Positions 1 through 12,509 are shown, counted from the stretch's first letter. The stretch: 64,000 nucleotides of DNA from Mesorhizobium sp. WSM4311 (GCF_002295115.1 NZ_NSFV01000006.1:260501-324500), one strand, 5' to 3'. Program-made: numbers and translations. Notes: generated by a model not told the origin, from the sequence alone.

Positions 1-353
1 TGCAGCATCTTCTCGACCTCGTTGACGAGATCGCGCAGGTGGAAGGGCTTCGACAGCACCTTGGCGTCTTTCGGCGCCTTGGAATCCGGGTTCAGCGCAA
101 CGGCGGCGAAACCGGTGATGAACATGACCTTGAGGTCGGGATCGATCTCGGTGGCGCGACGCGCCAGTTCGATACCGTCCATCTCCGGCATGACGATGTC
201 GGTCAACAGCAGCGAGAACGGCTCCTCGCGCAGCCGCTCATACGCGCTGGCGCCATTGTCGAAATCGCTGACCTGGTAGCCGGCGCGTTCCAGCGCCTTG
301 ACGAGGAAACGGCGCATATCGTCGTCGTCTTCCGCCAGAAGAATGCGTGCCAT
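1..353 (-). CDS. cpdR: Response regulator CpdR, C-terminus cut by window edge
   Basis: This is a single-domain receiver protein that in alphaproteobacteria controls ClpXP-dependent proteolysis of cell-cycle proteins. When unphosphorylated it localises ClpXP and primes it; phosphorylation through the CckA-ChpT relay turns this off. The frame begins with ATG at 353 and runs off the left edge after 117 codons, so only the last few residues of a protein of about 120 aa are missing. Receiver landmarks are all visible: acidic cluster EDDDD at residues 8-12, phospho-acceptor Asp52 in LLLTDIVMPEMDG, Thr in FITGFAA, and Lys in LSKPFHLRDL. There is no output domain. The gene diverges from the N-formylglutamate amidohydrolase gene. 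A GAATC site (364-368) and a GTTAAC half-site (400-405) lie just upstream, compatible with cell-cycle control, but no complete CtrA box is seen. Confidence 0.93.
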   Translation of the reverse strand, partial: MARILLAEDDDDMRRFLVKALERAGYQVSDFDNGASAYERLREEPFSLLLTDIVMPEMDGIELARRATEIDPDLKVMFITGFAAVALNPDSKAPKDAKVLSKPFHLRDLVNEVEKML

Positions 354-543
354 GATATCCCGTCCGAATCACCCGCCCGAGACTGCCGCCCAGGCAGCCC
401 GTTAACCATCCTGTATATGAGGCGGTGACGGTAAACATCAAGTGAATACGGCGAAGCGTTATCCGCATTCGGCAGGGCGATGCGGACGGCGAAATGCTGG
501 ACATGCGGCCAGCAAGGTGGCACTTTCATGCGATGATGCATCG

Positions 544-1458
544 GTGTTTTCGGGTTCGTGCAAATTGAAGACGGCAGCCGAGGATTTTTCGGTCGTTCAA
601 CCCTTCGAAATCCGATCGGGCGTCGAACAGCGCGTCCCCTTCCTGTTCAACTCACCGCATAGCGGCCGCTACTATCCGGAACGCTTCCTCGCCATGGCGA
701 GGCTCGACCGCAACGCCATCCGCCGTTCGGAAGATTGCTACGTCGATGAACTGTTCGGCGGCGCCGTGGCGCTTGGCGCGCCGATGCTGGCGGCGAATTT
801 CCCGCGCGCCTATCTCGACGTCAACCGCGAGCCGTGGGAACTCGACCCACGCATGTTCGCCGAGCCGGTGCCGTCCTTCTGCAACATCCGTTCGGCGCGG
901 GTGGCCGGTGGACTTGGCACCGTGCCCAAGCTGGTGGGTGAAGGGCTCGACATCTATTCCGGCCGCCTGCCGCTCGCCGAAGCCGTCGCCCGCATCGAGG
1001 CCGTCTACAAGCCCTATCATGAAACGCTGAAGCGGCTTTTGACCAGAACCCATGCCCGCTTCGGCTTTGCAGTGCTGATCGACTGCCATTCGATGCCGGC
1101 AAGCATCCGCGTCGGCGACAGCGGCCTGCGGCCGGACTTCATCATTGGCGATCGTTTCGGCATCTCGGCCACCGCCGCCCTGACCGAGACGGCGATCGGC
1201 CTCTTGACCGCGATGGGCTATACGGTCGCCCACAACAAGCCGTATGCCGGCGGCTTCATCACGGAACATTATGGCCGCCCGGCGCGCCATCTGCATGCCC
1301 TGCAGATCGAGGTCAATCGCGGGCTCTACATGAATGAGCGGACGTTCGAGAAAGTCGCTGGCTTCGACGCGCTAGCCGACGATCTGACGCGATTTTCAGC
1401 GGATCTGATGGCGATGCCCGACCATCACTTCATCGACCTGCCGCTGGCCGCGGAGTGA
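544..1458 (+). CDS. N-formylglutamate amidohydrolase
   Basis: Predicted zinc-dependent hydrolase of the FGase family (PF05013), which releases formate and glutamate from N-formylglutamate, normally the last step of one histidine degradation route. Family motifs seen with the GTG start at 544 are NSPHSG (His39), DCHSM (about residues 180-184) and ITEHYG (about 239-244). The start is uncertain. The frame stays open back to a GTG at 442, and a TTG at 565 would give 297 aa, a usual size for the family; conserved sequence begins only around residue 30 of the version given here. No hut genes are in the window, so the physiological substrate is inferred from the family alone. The gene diverges from cpdR and is followed by the mmgR-type sRNA on the opposite strand, a rhizobial gene order. 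Confidence 0.88.
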   Translation: MFSGSCKLKTAAEDFSVVQPFEIRSGVEQRVPFLFNSPHSGRYYPERFLAMARLDRNAIRRSEDCYVDELFGGAVALGAPMLAANFPRAYLDVNREPWELDPRMFAEPVPSFCNIRSARVAGGLGTVPKLVGEGLDIYSGRLPLAEAVARIEAVYKPYHETLKRLLTRTHARFGFAVLIDCHSMPASIRVGDSGLRPDFIIGDRFGISATAALTETAIGLLTAMGYTVAHNKPYAGGFITEHYGRPARHLHALQIEVNRGLYMNERTFEKVAGFDALADDLTRFSADLMAMPDHHFIDLPLAAE

Positions 1459-1483
1459 AATAGCCGGCCCGAGGTGCAGGTGT

Positions 1484-1568
1484 AAAAAAAGACCGCATCG
1501 TTTGCACGATACGGTCGAAGTCTAGGGAGGAAACGCCCAAGGAGGGCATGGACAGGAAACCCTGTCCG
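1484..1568 (-). ncRNA. mmgR: mmgR (alpha-r8, formerly suhB motif) trans-acting sRNA
   Basis: Read on the minus strand, a CTTGAC -35 box (1598-1603) is followed after 17 nt by TACCCT (1575-1580), placing the transcript start near 1568. The predicted RNA of about 85 nt has three parts. A perfect 7-bp hairpin spans 1550-1567. A second hairpin at 1535-1547 has the loop UCCUU. An unpaired UUUCCUCCCU lies at 1524-1533. It ends in an 11-bp terminator hairpin (1491-1516) followed by seven U (1484-1490). The UUUCCUCCCU motif and the position between an FGase gene and a SuhB-like phosphatase gene match the MmgR sRNA of Sinorhizobium meliloti, which limits polyhydroxybutyrate accumulation. The pyrimidine motif could pair with Shine-Dalgarno sequences. 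Identity rests on motif and synteny; no covariance-model search was run. Confidence 0.82.
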
Positions 1569-1757
1569 AGGCTGAGGGTATTGTGCGGTGCACAAATGTC
1601 AAGCGATGTTCAGCCTTTTTTAATTCAGAGTGATGTGGAAATTGCCTTTCGATGACGCGGATGTGACATTTGGGCAACAAGTGTCGCCGCGAATAAATCG
1701 ATAAACAGGCTTGTTTTGGCGGGAAAGTGTCGGCAGAGCCCGATTGGGCACTGGGCA

Positions 1758-2546
1758 ATGCGGGAGAATCAATTGGACATCAGCATCGATTTCATGCGCC
1801 GCATCGCGCAGGCGGCAGCGGCCGAGACCTTGCCGCGCTTTCGCGCCCAGGGTGCCGTCGCAAACAAGGAAAAGGGCAGTTTCGACCCGGTCACGGAAGC
1901 CGACCGTGAGACCGAACGCGCCATCCGCGCACTGATATCGGCGCAGTATCCCGACCATGGCATTCTCGGCGAGGAGCATGGCAGCGAAAACACCTCCAGC
2001 CGGCATGTCTGGGTGATCGACCCGATCGACGGCACGCGCGCCTTCATCTCCGGCCTGCCAGTGTGGGGGACACTGGTCGGATTGACGGTCGACGGCGACG
2101 CGGTCGCCGGCATGATGGCGCAGCCTTTCACTGGCGAGCTGTTCTACGCCAACGCCTCGGGCTCGCACTATGAGGGGCCGGGCGGTCCGCGCAAGCTTGC
2201 GACCCGCAAGACGACAAGGCTCGATGAGGCGACGCTGTTCACCACCACGCCAGCGCTGTTCCAGGGCGAGGCGCGCACGCGCTATGACACGTTCGAGAAA
2301 CAGGTCCAACTCGCCCGCTACGGCGTCGATTGCTATGCCTTCGCGATGATCGCCTCGGGGAGCGTCGACATCGTCGCCGATCCCGGCCTGAAACCCTATG
2401 ACATCGTGGCGCTGATCCCGATCATCGAGAAGGCCGGCGGCGTCGTCACCACCTTCGATGGCGGACCGGCGGAAAAGGGCGGCGATGTGCTGGCGGCGGC
2501 GACGCCGGAGCTTCACGCGGCCGCCATGGCTGCCCTGCGCGGCTGA
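1758..2546 (+). CDS. hisN: Histidinol-phosphatase, inositol monophosphatase family
   Basis: Mg-dependent phosphatase of the inositol monophosphatase superfamily. Its type in alphaproteobacteria dephosphorylates L-histidinol phosphate in histidine synthesis. The 262-aa protein starts at ATG 1758; a TTG-initiated extension to 1716 is possible but lacks conserved sequence. Metal-binding motifs are clear: GEEHG (residues 71-75), DPIDGT (88-93), and a later DPGLKPYDIVALIPIIEKAGG stretch that supplies the last metal aspartate. The SuhB-like fold cannot by sequence alone exclude activity on inositol phosphate or related sugars, so hisN is the likely but not certain assignment. It lies alone, downstream of the divergently transcribed mmgR sRNA and convergent with the AraC gene. 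Confidence 0.85.
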   Translation: MRENQLDISIDFMRRIAQAAAAETLPRFRAQGAVANKEKGSFDPVTEADRETERAIRALISAQYPDHGILGEEHGSENTSSRHVWVIDPIDGTRAFISGLPVWGTLVGLTVDGDAVAGMMAQPFTGELFYANASGSHYEGPGGPRKLATRKTTRLDEATLFTTTPALFQGEARTRYDTFEKQVQLARYGVDCYAFAMIASGSVDIVADPGLKPYDIVALIPIIEKAGGVVTTFDGGPAEKGGDVLAAATPELHAAAMAALRG

Positions 2547-2576
2547 TATCTCCGGGCTTTCTTCGAAGCAGTCGCT

Positions 2577-3407
2577 TCAGCGCGACCTGATCGAGCGCTG
2601 GAATGCCGCCGGCGTGCGTCCGTAGACCTGTCTGAACGACGCGCTGAAATGGCTGTGGCTTGAAAAGCCGAGGTCCATGCCGAGCGTGGTCAGATTGTCG
2701 TAGCGGCCGAGCAGGTCGAGCGCGCGCGCCAGCCGCAGGCGCAGATGATAGCGATAGAGCGGCATCGCCTCGACCTGCTGGAATATTTGCGTCAGATAGA
2801 CCGGCGAGACTCCGACCTCAGCGGCAATCTCGGCCAGCCTCCAGCGCCGCGACAGATCCGACGCCAGCACCAGCTTGGCGCGGTCGACCAGTTTTTGCCG
2901 TCCGGGGCTGGCGCCCGCGACATGCGAGGTGCGCTCGCCGAGCGAGCGCCGCGCCAGCGTTAGCGCCAGCGTCTCGGCCTCCAGCGTTTCGGCGACATTG
3001 CAGCTCAGGCTGTGGCGCAGCAGCGCCACCAAGGCTTGCGCGCGCGGATCGATGCGCCGGTGCTGGCGGCGAAACGCCAGGACGCCACTGGCGAACAACT
3101 GCTCCTTCGGCGCCAGTTCCCGCAATTGGCCTTCCTCGATGACAAGGTCGAGGCAGGCGTCGCCGCCCTCGATGGGATGGCTGACCTGGTAAGCTTCCGC
3201 CTCATTGAAGAACAGAAGCTGATTGGCTTCCGCGACCGCATCATTGCGGCCGACATGGCGCACGAAGACGCCGCGATAGGGGAACACCAGATGCGTGGCA
3301 GACGTGCACTCCTCATCGCTCCTGTGACGGCATTCGCCGCTGCAGACGACATCCCGCACCCTGACGGTGCCGGTGTCCAGAAGGAGCTGAACTGTGAATT
3401 GCGACAT
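2577..3407 (-). CDS. AraC family transcriptional regulator
   Basis: A 276-aa regulator starting at ATG 3407. The C-terminal third (about residues 175-272) is a typical AraC double helix-turn-helix domain: the first helix pair runs through WRLAEIAAEVGVSPVYLTQIF and the signature second part through LGFSSHSHFSASFRQVYGRTPAAFQ. The N-terminal 160 residues show a cupin-like pattern with several Cys (CSGECRH) and no recognised ligand signature. The gene ends 31 bp from hisN, which is convergent. A 17-bp palindrome with GCCGGAA / TTCCGGC arms lies 22-38 nt upstream of the start and could be an operator or the end of the operon upstream. Target genes are unknown. Confidence 0.88.
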   Translation of the reverse strand: MSQFTVQLLLDTGTVRVRDVVCSGECRHRSDEECTSATHLVFPYRGVFVRHVGRNDAVAEANQLLFFNEAEAYQVSHPIEGGDACLDLVIEEGQLRELAPKEQLFASGVLAFRRQHRRIDPRAQALVALLRHSLSCNVAETLEAETLALTLARRSLGERTSHVAGASPGRQKLVDRAKLVLASDLSRRWRLAEIAAEVGVSPVYLTQIFQQVEAMPLYRYHLRLRLARALDLLGRYDNLTTLGMDLGFSSHSHFSASFRQVYGRTPAAFQRSIRSR

Positions 3408-3428
3408 GGCCGTTGCGTTTTCCCTCGC

Positions 3429-3445
3429 GCCGGAATGATTCCGGC
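3429..3445. promoter_or_regulatory. 17-bp palindrome upstream of the AraC gene
   Basis: Perfect 7-bp arms GCCGGAA and TTCCGGC flank a TGA centre. It lies 22 nt before the AraC start and 68 nt after the DUF1127 stop. There is no T tract, so an operator (possibly for autoregulation) is at least as likely as a terminator. Confidence 0.4.
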
Positions 3446-3512
3446 ATTGCGGTGGGTACTCTATCCAAACGGCCTGCCCAATCCTGTCAGGAGACTTCTC
3501 GACGGACGCTTC

Positions 3513-3749
3513 TCAGTCCCACGAGCGACGCCTGAATTCCGAATAGGCTTCGCCGCGTGACAGACCGATGTCCTTGAGCTGTTGGTCTGTCATTTCCAAC
3601 AAGGCAAGCCGGCTTCGGCGCTTCTCCATCTGGCGGCTGATCCATCTCGCCGCCGCGATGCATTGGGCGTGCAAGGCCTGCAGGCTGGTTTCGGTATGGG
3701 CTGGCGGCTGGCCAGCCAGGCGTTGTGCCGCCGCGTGATCGGTGCGCAT
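3513..3749 (-). CDS. DUF1127 (YjiS-like) small protein
   Basis: A 78-aa basic protein whose last 35 residues carry the DUF1127 pattern: a helix rich in Arg and Leu, then LLEMTDQQLKDIGLSRGEA. DUF1127 proteins are small, often stress-induced proteins in alphaproteobacteria; some have been linked to RNA metabolism and phosphate or carbon balance. The first 40 residues are less conserved and hold two of the possible later starts. The ATG at 3749 lies 3 nt after the stop of the upstream metal-binding protein, so the two are almost surely co-transcribed. In Rhodobacter, DUF1127 genes precede CcsR sRNAs; I looked downstream of this one and found no CCTCC motif. Confidence 0.82.
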   Translation of the reverse strand: MRTDHAAAQRLAGQPPAHTETSLQALHAQCIAAARWISRQMEKRRSRLALLEMTDQQLKDIGLSRGEAYSEFRRRSWD

Positions 3750-3752
3750 GGC

Positions 3753-3908
3753 TCAATCCTCGCTCACGCCGGCCGCCGAGACGCCGGCTTCGTTCAGCGC
3801 CGTCGCGCATTCCTCGCAGCAGACCTCGACGGTCTTGCCGCCGACCTTGACGCGGATCGGGTCGGCGTCCAACTGGCAATCGCAGGCGGCGCAGGTTTTC
3901 TCGGTCAT
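3753..3908 (-). CDS. Small Cys-rich metal-binding protein
   Basis: A 51-aa protein starting at ATG 3908 with a GGAG Shine-Dalgarno sequence ten bases upstream; the frame extends further upstream but without support. It has two cysteine pairs, CAACDC near residues 6-11 and CCEEC near 32-36, separated by a beta-rich VKVGGKTVEV stretch. This resembles TRASH/YHS-like zinc- or copper-binding minidomains, although the exact spacing is not diagnostic. It is the first gene of a two-gene operon with the DUF1127 gene. A role in metal sensing or buffering is inference. Confidence 0.75.
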   Translation of the reverse strand: MTEKTCAACDCQLDADPIRVKVGGKTVEVCCEECATALNEAGVSAAGVSED

Positions 3909-4074
3909 GATCTCATCTCCATGGCGTTCAATTCGACGCGTTGAGATGAGCATTTCGGCGCGAGCGCCGGCTGTCAGAATCTTTAGCGGTTTGCGCGCCG
4001 CGGGAAGCGGCTGGCCGATCATCCTGACAACGGTGTGTCAGCTATGCCGGCCTGTGAGAGGACCGCGGTGCCTG

Positions 4075-5052
4075 TCAGACCGTCGGATCGTCCGAGCCGG
4101 GGATGAAGGCGTCGAAGGCGGCAAGGAATTGTTCGCGGTAGAGATCGACCTCCTGCAGGATTTCGTGCTTGGAGCCGTCGATCATCAGCAGCGACCCGAG
4201 CCTCAGGCTTCTGGCGTAGGCTTCCACCGCCCTGGTCGACACGACCTGGTCGGTGCCGGCGGCGATGATCAGCAGAGGCACCTGAATCCGGGCCTTGAAG
4301 TCGGGGTCGCTGATGGCTTCCGACGCCTTCGCCGCCGCCTGCAGCCAGCGGATCGTCGGACCGCCAAGCGCCATTCGCGGATACTCTTCGTAGATGCGCG
4401 TGTTGCGGCGGTAGCGTCGCGGATCCGACGTTACCTTGTTGGCTAGGAAAGGCAGCGTGTGTCTGGGTCGTGGACCCCAGGCGGCATAGAGCCGGCCCAG
4501 CCCCAAAGCGCAGAAAACCGAACAGATACGGCGGACTGTTCGGATCGAGACCGGCAGGTCGGGCAGGGTCAGGAACGGTGCGATCAGCACCATGCGGCGC
4601 ACGCGGTTCACCATGGACGGCGCGGCAAGCAGCGCGATCACGGCCCCGGCTGAATGGGCAAGGATGTAATACGGCCCGCGGCAATCGGGCAGCACGATCT
4701 CCTCGAAAAACTGCTCCAGATCGGCCGTGTAGTCGCGGAAGGACCTGACATAGCCGCGCTGGCGATCGCGGATCAGCCGGTCGGAATCTCCCTGGCCGCG
4801 CCAATCGAGGGTGGCGACGCCAAAGCCGCGGGCGGCAAGGTCGCGAATGGTTTCGAAATATTTCTCGATGCACTCATTGCGGCCGGACAGCAGCACCACG
4901 GTGCCCCGTATCGGGCGCGCGGCCGCCGGGAACAGGCCATAGCGGATCTTCTTGCGGTCGCGCGTGATGAAAAAGCCACCGGCGGCGTTTTCCGGTCGCG
5001 GATTGCCCTCGGTTTCGTGGAAAAGCGGCGTGTCGTGGAGAAGGTCCGTCAT
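4075..5052 (-). CDS. Alpha/beta hydrolase, lysophospholipase / serine aminopeptidase S33 type
   Basis: A 325-aa alpha/beta-hydrolase of the Hydrolase_4 (serine aminopeptidase S33) family, similar in layout to PldB lysophospholipase and monoglyceride lipases. The nucleophile elbow is AHSAGA (about residues 125-130 of the frame from ATG 5052), with oxyanion-side motif LSGRNECIEKYFE and DWRGQGDSDR before it. The acid and histidine follow as AGTDQVV and GSKHEILQE. No signal peptide is seen, so the enzyme is probably cytoplasmic or membrane-associated. The frame is open far upstream of ATG 5052, but that sequence lacks family similarity and overlaps a strong intergenic hairpin. Substrate unknown. 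Confidence 0.82.
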   Translation of the reverse strand: MTDLLHDTPLFHETEGNPRPENAAGGFFITRDRKKIRYGLFPAAARPIRGTVVLLSGRNECIEKYFETIRDLAARGFGVATLDWRGQGDSDRLIRDRQRGYVRSFRDYTADLEQFFEEIVLPDCRGPYYILAHSAGAVIALLAAPSMVNRVRRMVLIAPFLTLPDLPVSIRTVRRICSVFCALGLGRLYAAWGPRPRHTLPFLANKVTSDPRRYRRNTRIYEEYPRMALGGPTIRWLQAAAKASEAISDPDFKARIQVPLLIIAAGTDQVVSTRAVEAYARSLRLGSLLMIDGSKHEILQEVDLYREQFLAAFDAFIPGSDDPTV

Positions 5053-5172
5053 GCGGCGCTTTGTGCTCGGCGTCTTCAGGTGCCAGCCTGTCGCGGCTGG
5101 CCTCGTCAAGGTGATAGACGCCAATGCATTAAAAGCAAAGCAAATCCGGGTCGTGCCGGGATCGCAATGGGA

Positions 5173-5207
5173 AGGCCGGAAGCCGCCCGAGGGCGTGCTT
5201 CCGGCCT
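5173..5207. repeat. Long hairpin upstream of the alpha/beta hydrolase
   Basis: Perfect 10-bp arms AGGCCGGAAG (5173-5182) and CTTCCGGCCT (5198-5207) enclose an inner GCCC/GGGC pair. There is no T tract on either strand. It lies 120 nt upstream of the hydrolase start. The remainder of 5053-5397 shows no gene. Confidence 0.5.
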
Positions 5208-5397
5208 CTGTCGATCCGGGAGGAAGGGACGTTAACACCCGGTTCGGCCTCGTTGCGGCATCCCTGTAAAATCCGGCGCCGCCAATCCTTGATCTTGACC
5301 TCACTCTAGCGGCGGCTGTCTGAACAGGCGCCGAAGCGCCGGTTCATCTGCCGTTCATCAAGGGGCAGGCCATTCAGTTTTTGCAGCCGGGGGAAAT

Positions 5398-5426
5398 CTT
5401 GAAATGCATTCGAGCGCTCCCCAAAT
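5398..5426 (+). promoter_or_regulatory. RpoH (sigma-32) heat-shock promoter of hsp20
   Basis: CTTGAA at 5398-5403 is followed by a 15-nt spacer and CCCCAAAT at 5419-5426, a close match to the sigma-32 consensus CTTGAA-N13-17-CCCCATNT. Transcription would start near 5433, leaving a leader of about 100 nt before the hsp20 ATG. Confidence 0.78.
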
Positions 5427-5432
5427 GTTGAG

Positions 5433-5532
5433 TGCGGTCGCCAATATCGGGGCCGCTGGTCCTGCCGAAACGCCGCTTACGGGTTTCGCACCGGCCATAC
5501 GCAAACCATGTTGCTCAACAGGAGAACACATC
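5433..5532 (+). promoter_or_regulatory. ROSE-like RNA thermometer in hsp20 leader
   Basis: The leader ends in UUGCU (5511-5515), a 4-nt loop CAAC, then AGGAG (5520-5524), so the Shine-Dalgarno sequence is sequestered in a short hairpin. The UYGCU-to-SD pairing with a mismatched G is the hallmark of ROSE thermometers, which are typical of rhizobial small heat-shock genes. Upstream GC-rich hairpins within 5440-5500 fit the multi-stem layout. This assignment is from pattern and context. Confidence 0.72.
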
Positions 5533-6000
5533 ATGCGTCACGTTGATTTTTCCCCGCTTTACCGTTCGACCGTCGGCTTCGACCGTCTCTTCACCATGCT
5601 GGATTCGCTTGCGCAGCCCGATGGCGCGCAGACCTATCCGCCCTACAATATCGAGCGCACCGGTGAGGATTCCTACCGGATCTCCATGGCGGTTGCCGGC
5701 TTTTCGGACGAGGAAATCTCGATCGAAGCTCACCGCAACGTGCTGACCGTCAAGGGTGAGCGCAAGGACGAAGGTGACGGTGAAGGCGCCGAATTGCTCT
5801 ATCGCGGCATTGCCTCCAGGGCCTTCGAGCGCCGCTTCCAGCTTGCCGACCACGTTGAAGTCGTCGGCGCCACGCTGAAGAACGGCCTGCTCTTCGTCGA
5901 CCTCAAGCGCAACATTCCCGAGGAACTGAAGCCGCGCAAGATCGCGATCACCTCGGCTTCGGCCAAGGCCAAGCAGATCGAGGCCAAGACCGCTGCGTAA
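5533..6000 (+). CDS. Small heat-shock protein Hsp20 (IbpA-like)
   Basis: A 155-aa ATP-independent holdase chaperone of the alpha-crystallin family that binds unfolding proteins and hands them to DnaK/ClpB. The start is ATG 5533, preceded by GGAG nine bases upstream; the longer frame from 5404 lies inside the promoter and leader. The N-terminal arm DFSPLYRSTVGFDRLFTML is the IbpA/HspA type; the alpha-crystallin domain covers about residues 35-125 (YNIERTGEDSYRISMAVAGF to FVDLKR), and the C-terminal anchor IAI is in KPRKIAITS. Heat control is predicted at two levels, RpoH promoter and ROSE leader. The gene is monocistronic, with a strong terminator 40 bp after the stop. Confidence 0.95.
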   Translation: MRHVDFSPLYRSTVGFDRLFTMLDSLAQPDGAQTYPPYNIERTGEDSYRISMAVAGFSDEEISIEAHRNVLTVKGERKDEGDGEGAELLYRGIASRAFERRFQLADHVEVVGATLKNGLLFVDLKRNIPEELKPRKIAITSASAKAKQIEAKTAA

Positions 6001-6039
6001 TGTAGCCCAGGAATAGAAGCGTCTCCTCCCGAGACGAAA

Positions 6040-6065
6040 GCGGCGCCGAAAGGCGCCGCTTTTTT
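6040..6065 (+). terminator. Rho-independent terminator of hsp20
   Basis: Eight-bp GC stem (GCGGCGCC / GGCGCCGC) with a GAAA tetraloop, followed by six T. Confidence 0.92.
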
Positions 6066-6081
6066 GTTGTTCGGGGGCCGA

Positions 6082-7134
6082 TTATCCGGCGATCAATTGG
6101 CCAAAGCGGTCGACTTCCTCGGCTGACGTCGCGAAGCTGGTGACGAAGCGGTAGAGCAGTTCCTCCTCGCCGATATGGCCGTCAAAGCCATGCGGCTTGT
6201 GCCAATCATAGAAGACGGCGCCCGCCGCCTGCAGTCTCTCGGCCTCGGTCTTCTTGATCACGGCGAACACCTCGTTGGCTTGCGGCAGCCAGGCCAGCTT
6301 CGCGTGGGCCGAATCCTCGATCGCCGCCGCGAGGCGGGCGGCCATGGCGTTGGCGTGGCGCGCTGTGTCGAGCCACAGGCCGTCCTTGAAATAGGCTTCG
6401 AACTGCGCCGCGACGAAGCGCGACTTCGAAAACAGCTGGGCGGCGCGCTTGCGCAGAAAGGCCAATTCCCTGGCGCGGTCGAGGTCGAACAGCACGATCG
6501 CCTCGGCGCACCAGCAACCATTCTTGGTGCCGCCGAAGGACAGGATGTCGACGCCGCGCTTCCAGGTCATTTCGGCCGGCGTCGTGTCGAGCGCAACCAG
6601 CGCATTGGCAAAGCGGGCGCCATCCATGTGCAGCGGCACGGAATGCCGTTTTGCGATGGCCGAAATCGTCTCGATCTCGTTCAGGCCGTAGATGGTGCCG
6701 ACCTCGGTCGACTGGGTGATCGAAACCGCCATTGGCCGTCCCCCGTGGACGATTTCGGGCGCGAAGCGGCCAATGGTCCGCTCCAGATTGTGCGCGTCGA
6801 TCTTGCCCAGTGCGCCGTCTACGGCGTGCAAGCGCGCGCCGCCGGAAAAATGCTCCGGCGCGCCGCATTCGTCCTCGATGGCATGCGATTCGCGGTGCGC
6901 GAAGGAAATGCCGCCGGGCTTGTTGAAGGTGGTCAGCGACAGCGCGTTGGCGGCGGTGCCGGTCGCCACGAAGAACACCGCGACCTCGCGTTCGAAAATC
7001 TCATTGAAGCGCTGGTAGACCGCCTGGTCGAGCGCGCCGTCGCCATAGGCGGTGGCAAAGCCGCCGGCCGCGGCCGACAGGCCGGCAACGATATTGGGAT
7101 GGGCGCCTGCCCAATTGTCGGAAGCGAAGAACAT
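6082..7134 (-). CDS. Low-specificity threonine aldolase
   Basis: PLP enzyme that cleaves L-threonine and allo-threonine to glycine and acetaldehyde. The 350-aa protein starts at ATG 7134 (MFFASDNW...), matching the family N-terminus FASDN; upstream codons in frame lack conservation. Key stretches: GTAANALSL (cofactor phosphate loop, about residues 58-66), HMDGARFANAL (cofactor-binding Asp and Arg), and SFGGTKNG with the Schiff-base lysine near residue 205. It is smaller than glycine hydroxymethyltransferase and lacks that enzyme's folate region. The gene stands alone, convergent with hsp20 and divergent from gltB. It may supply glycine and one-carbon units or act in threonine catabolism. Confidence 0.92.
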   Translation of the reverse strand: MFFASDNWAGAHPNIVAGLSAAAGGFATAYGDGALDQAVYQRFNEIFEREVAVFFVATGTAANALSLTTFNKPGGISFAHRESHAIEDECGAPEHFSGGARLHAVDGALGKIDAHNLERTIGRFAPEIVHGGRPMAVSITQSTEVGTIYGLNEIETISAIAKRHSVPLHMDGARFANALVALDTTPAEMTWKRGVDILSFGGTKNGCWCAEAIVLFDLDRARELAFLRKRAAQLFSKSRFVAAQFEAYFKDGLWLDTARHANAMAARLAAAIEDSAHAKLAWLPQANEVFAVIKKTEAERLQAAGAVFYDWHKPHGFDGHIGEEELLYRFVTSFATSAEEVDRFGQLIAG

Positions 7135-7621
7135 GCATCTGCCTATGTCTGGGGAAGATCGGGGAAAATCAGCGCGGAGTTGAACGGTTCCACGCGCCAA
7201 CCGCAAGGGCCAAGTGCCGGAAAACCGTTAAAGCCAGTCATGCCGACAAGGCAGGGATCGGCGACTGAAGCTTACGTTTTCTCTCAACTTCACGTAATTT
7301 TATGTCGCGGAAGGCTCAAGTTTTTTGTGAATCGGTCTTGTGTGCGTCGGGGAATTCTGCCATAAAAATTTAGGACAGTAGTGCTGTCTTATTTTGTCGC
7401 ACAAAACAGGCTGGATTGGCGTAACATATTGGCCTCTCCGGCTGTTGCTGCGAGCGACAGGTGGACGGCCAGACTCTGGCCTGTACGATACCAGACGCGA
7501 ACCATGTGGAAAGCCGCCTGGTTCGGCAAGGATTTCGCAAGACGTGCCGCAAGGATCAGGGTGAGCCAAGCGCTTGCCGAGGCAAACCAGCGCCTGAAGG
7601 GCTGGAACGGAGGACAGGACA
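7135..7621. other. Intergenic region upstream of gltB
   Basis: A 487-bp gap between divergent genes. No protein gene is convincing. It contains an AT-richer stretch (7260-7400) that should hold both promoters and an exact palindrome at 7392-7406, described separately. The 220 nt from there to the gltB start would form a long leader if transcription starts near the palindrome. Confidence 0.6.
7392..7406. promoter_or_regulatory. Palindrome TTTTGT-CGC-ACAAAA upstream of gltB
   Basis: Perfect 6-bp arms around a CGC centre, in the AT-rich part of the gltB promoter region about 215 nt before the start codon. It is preceded by a second, weaker dyad (GGACAG / CTGTCT, near 7373-7389). The form suits a dimeric regulator; which one is unknown. 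Confidence 0.4.
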
Positions 7622-12367
<4,746 letters not shown>

Positions 12368-12509
12368 ATTTGCGAGAATTGCCGGGGAGCCCAGGCTTCC
12401 CGGCCCCCTTCATCGACAGTTTGACCTCGGGCGCAAGGTTGCCATGGCTGCCTCTAGAGGTTAACGGGTGCGGCGAAAACCGCACCATCTGGACAGCAGG
12501 AACTGGACT

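Noticed and set aside
3408..3512. A CcsR sRNA after the DUF1127 gene, as in Rhodobacter
   Set aside because: No CCTCC-type loop or terminator is present there; only a simple palindrome.
5404..5532. N-terminal extension of hsp20
   Set aside because: It starts inside the RpoH promoter; the ROSE-like leader and the Shine-Dalgarno at 5520 point to ATG 5533.
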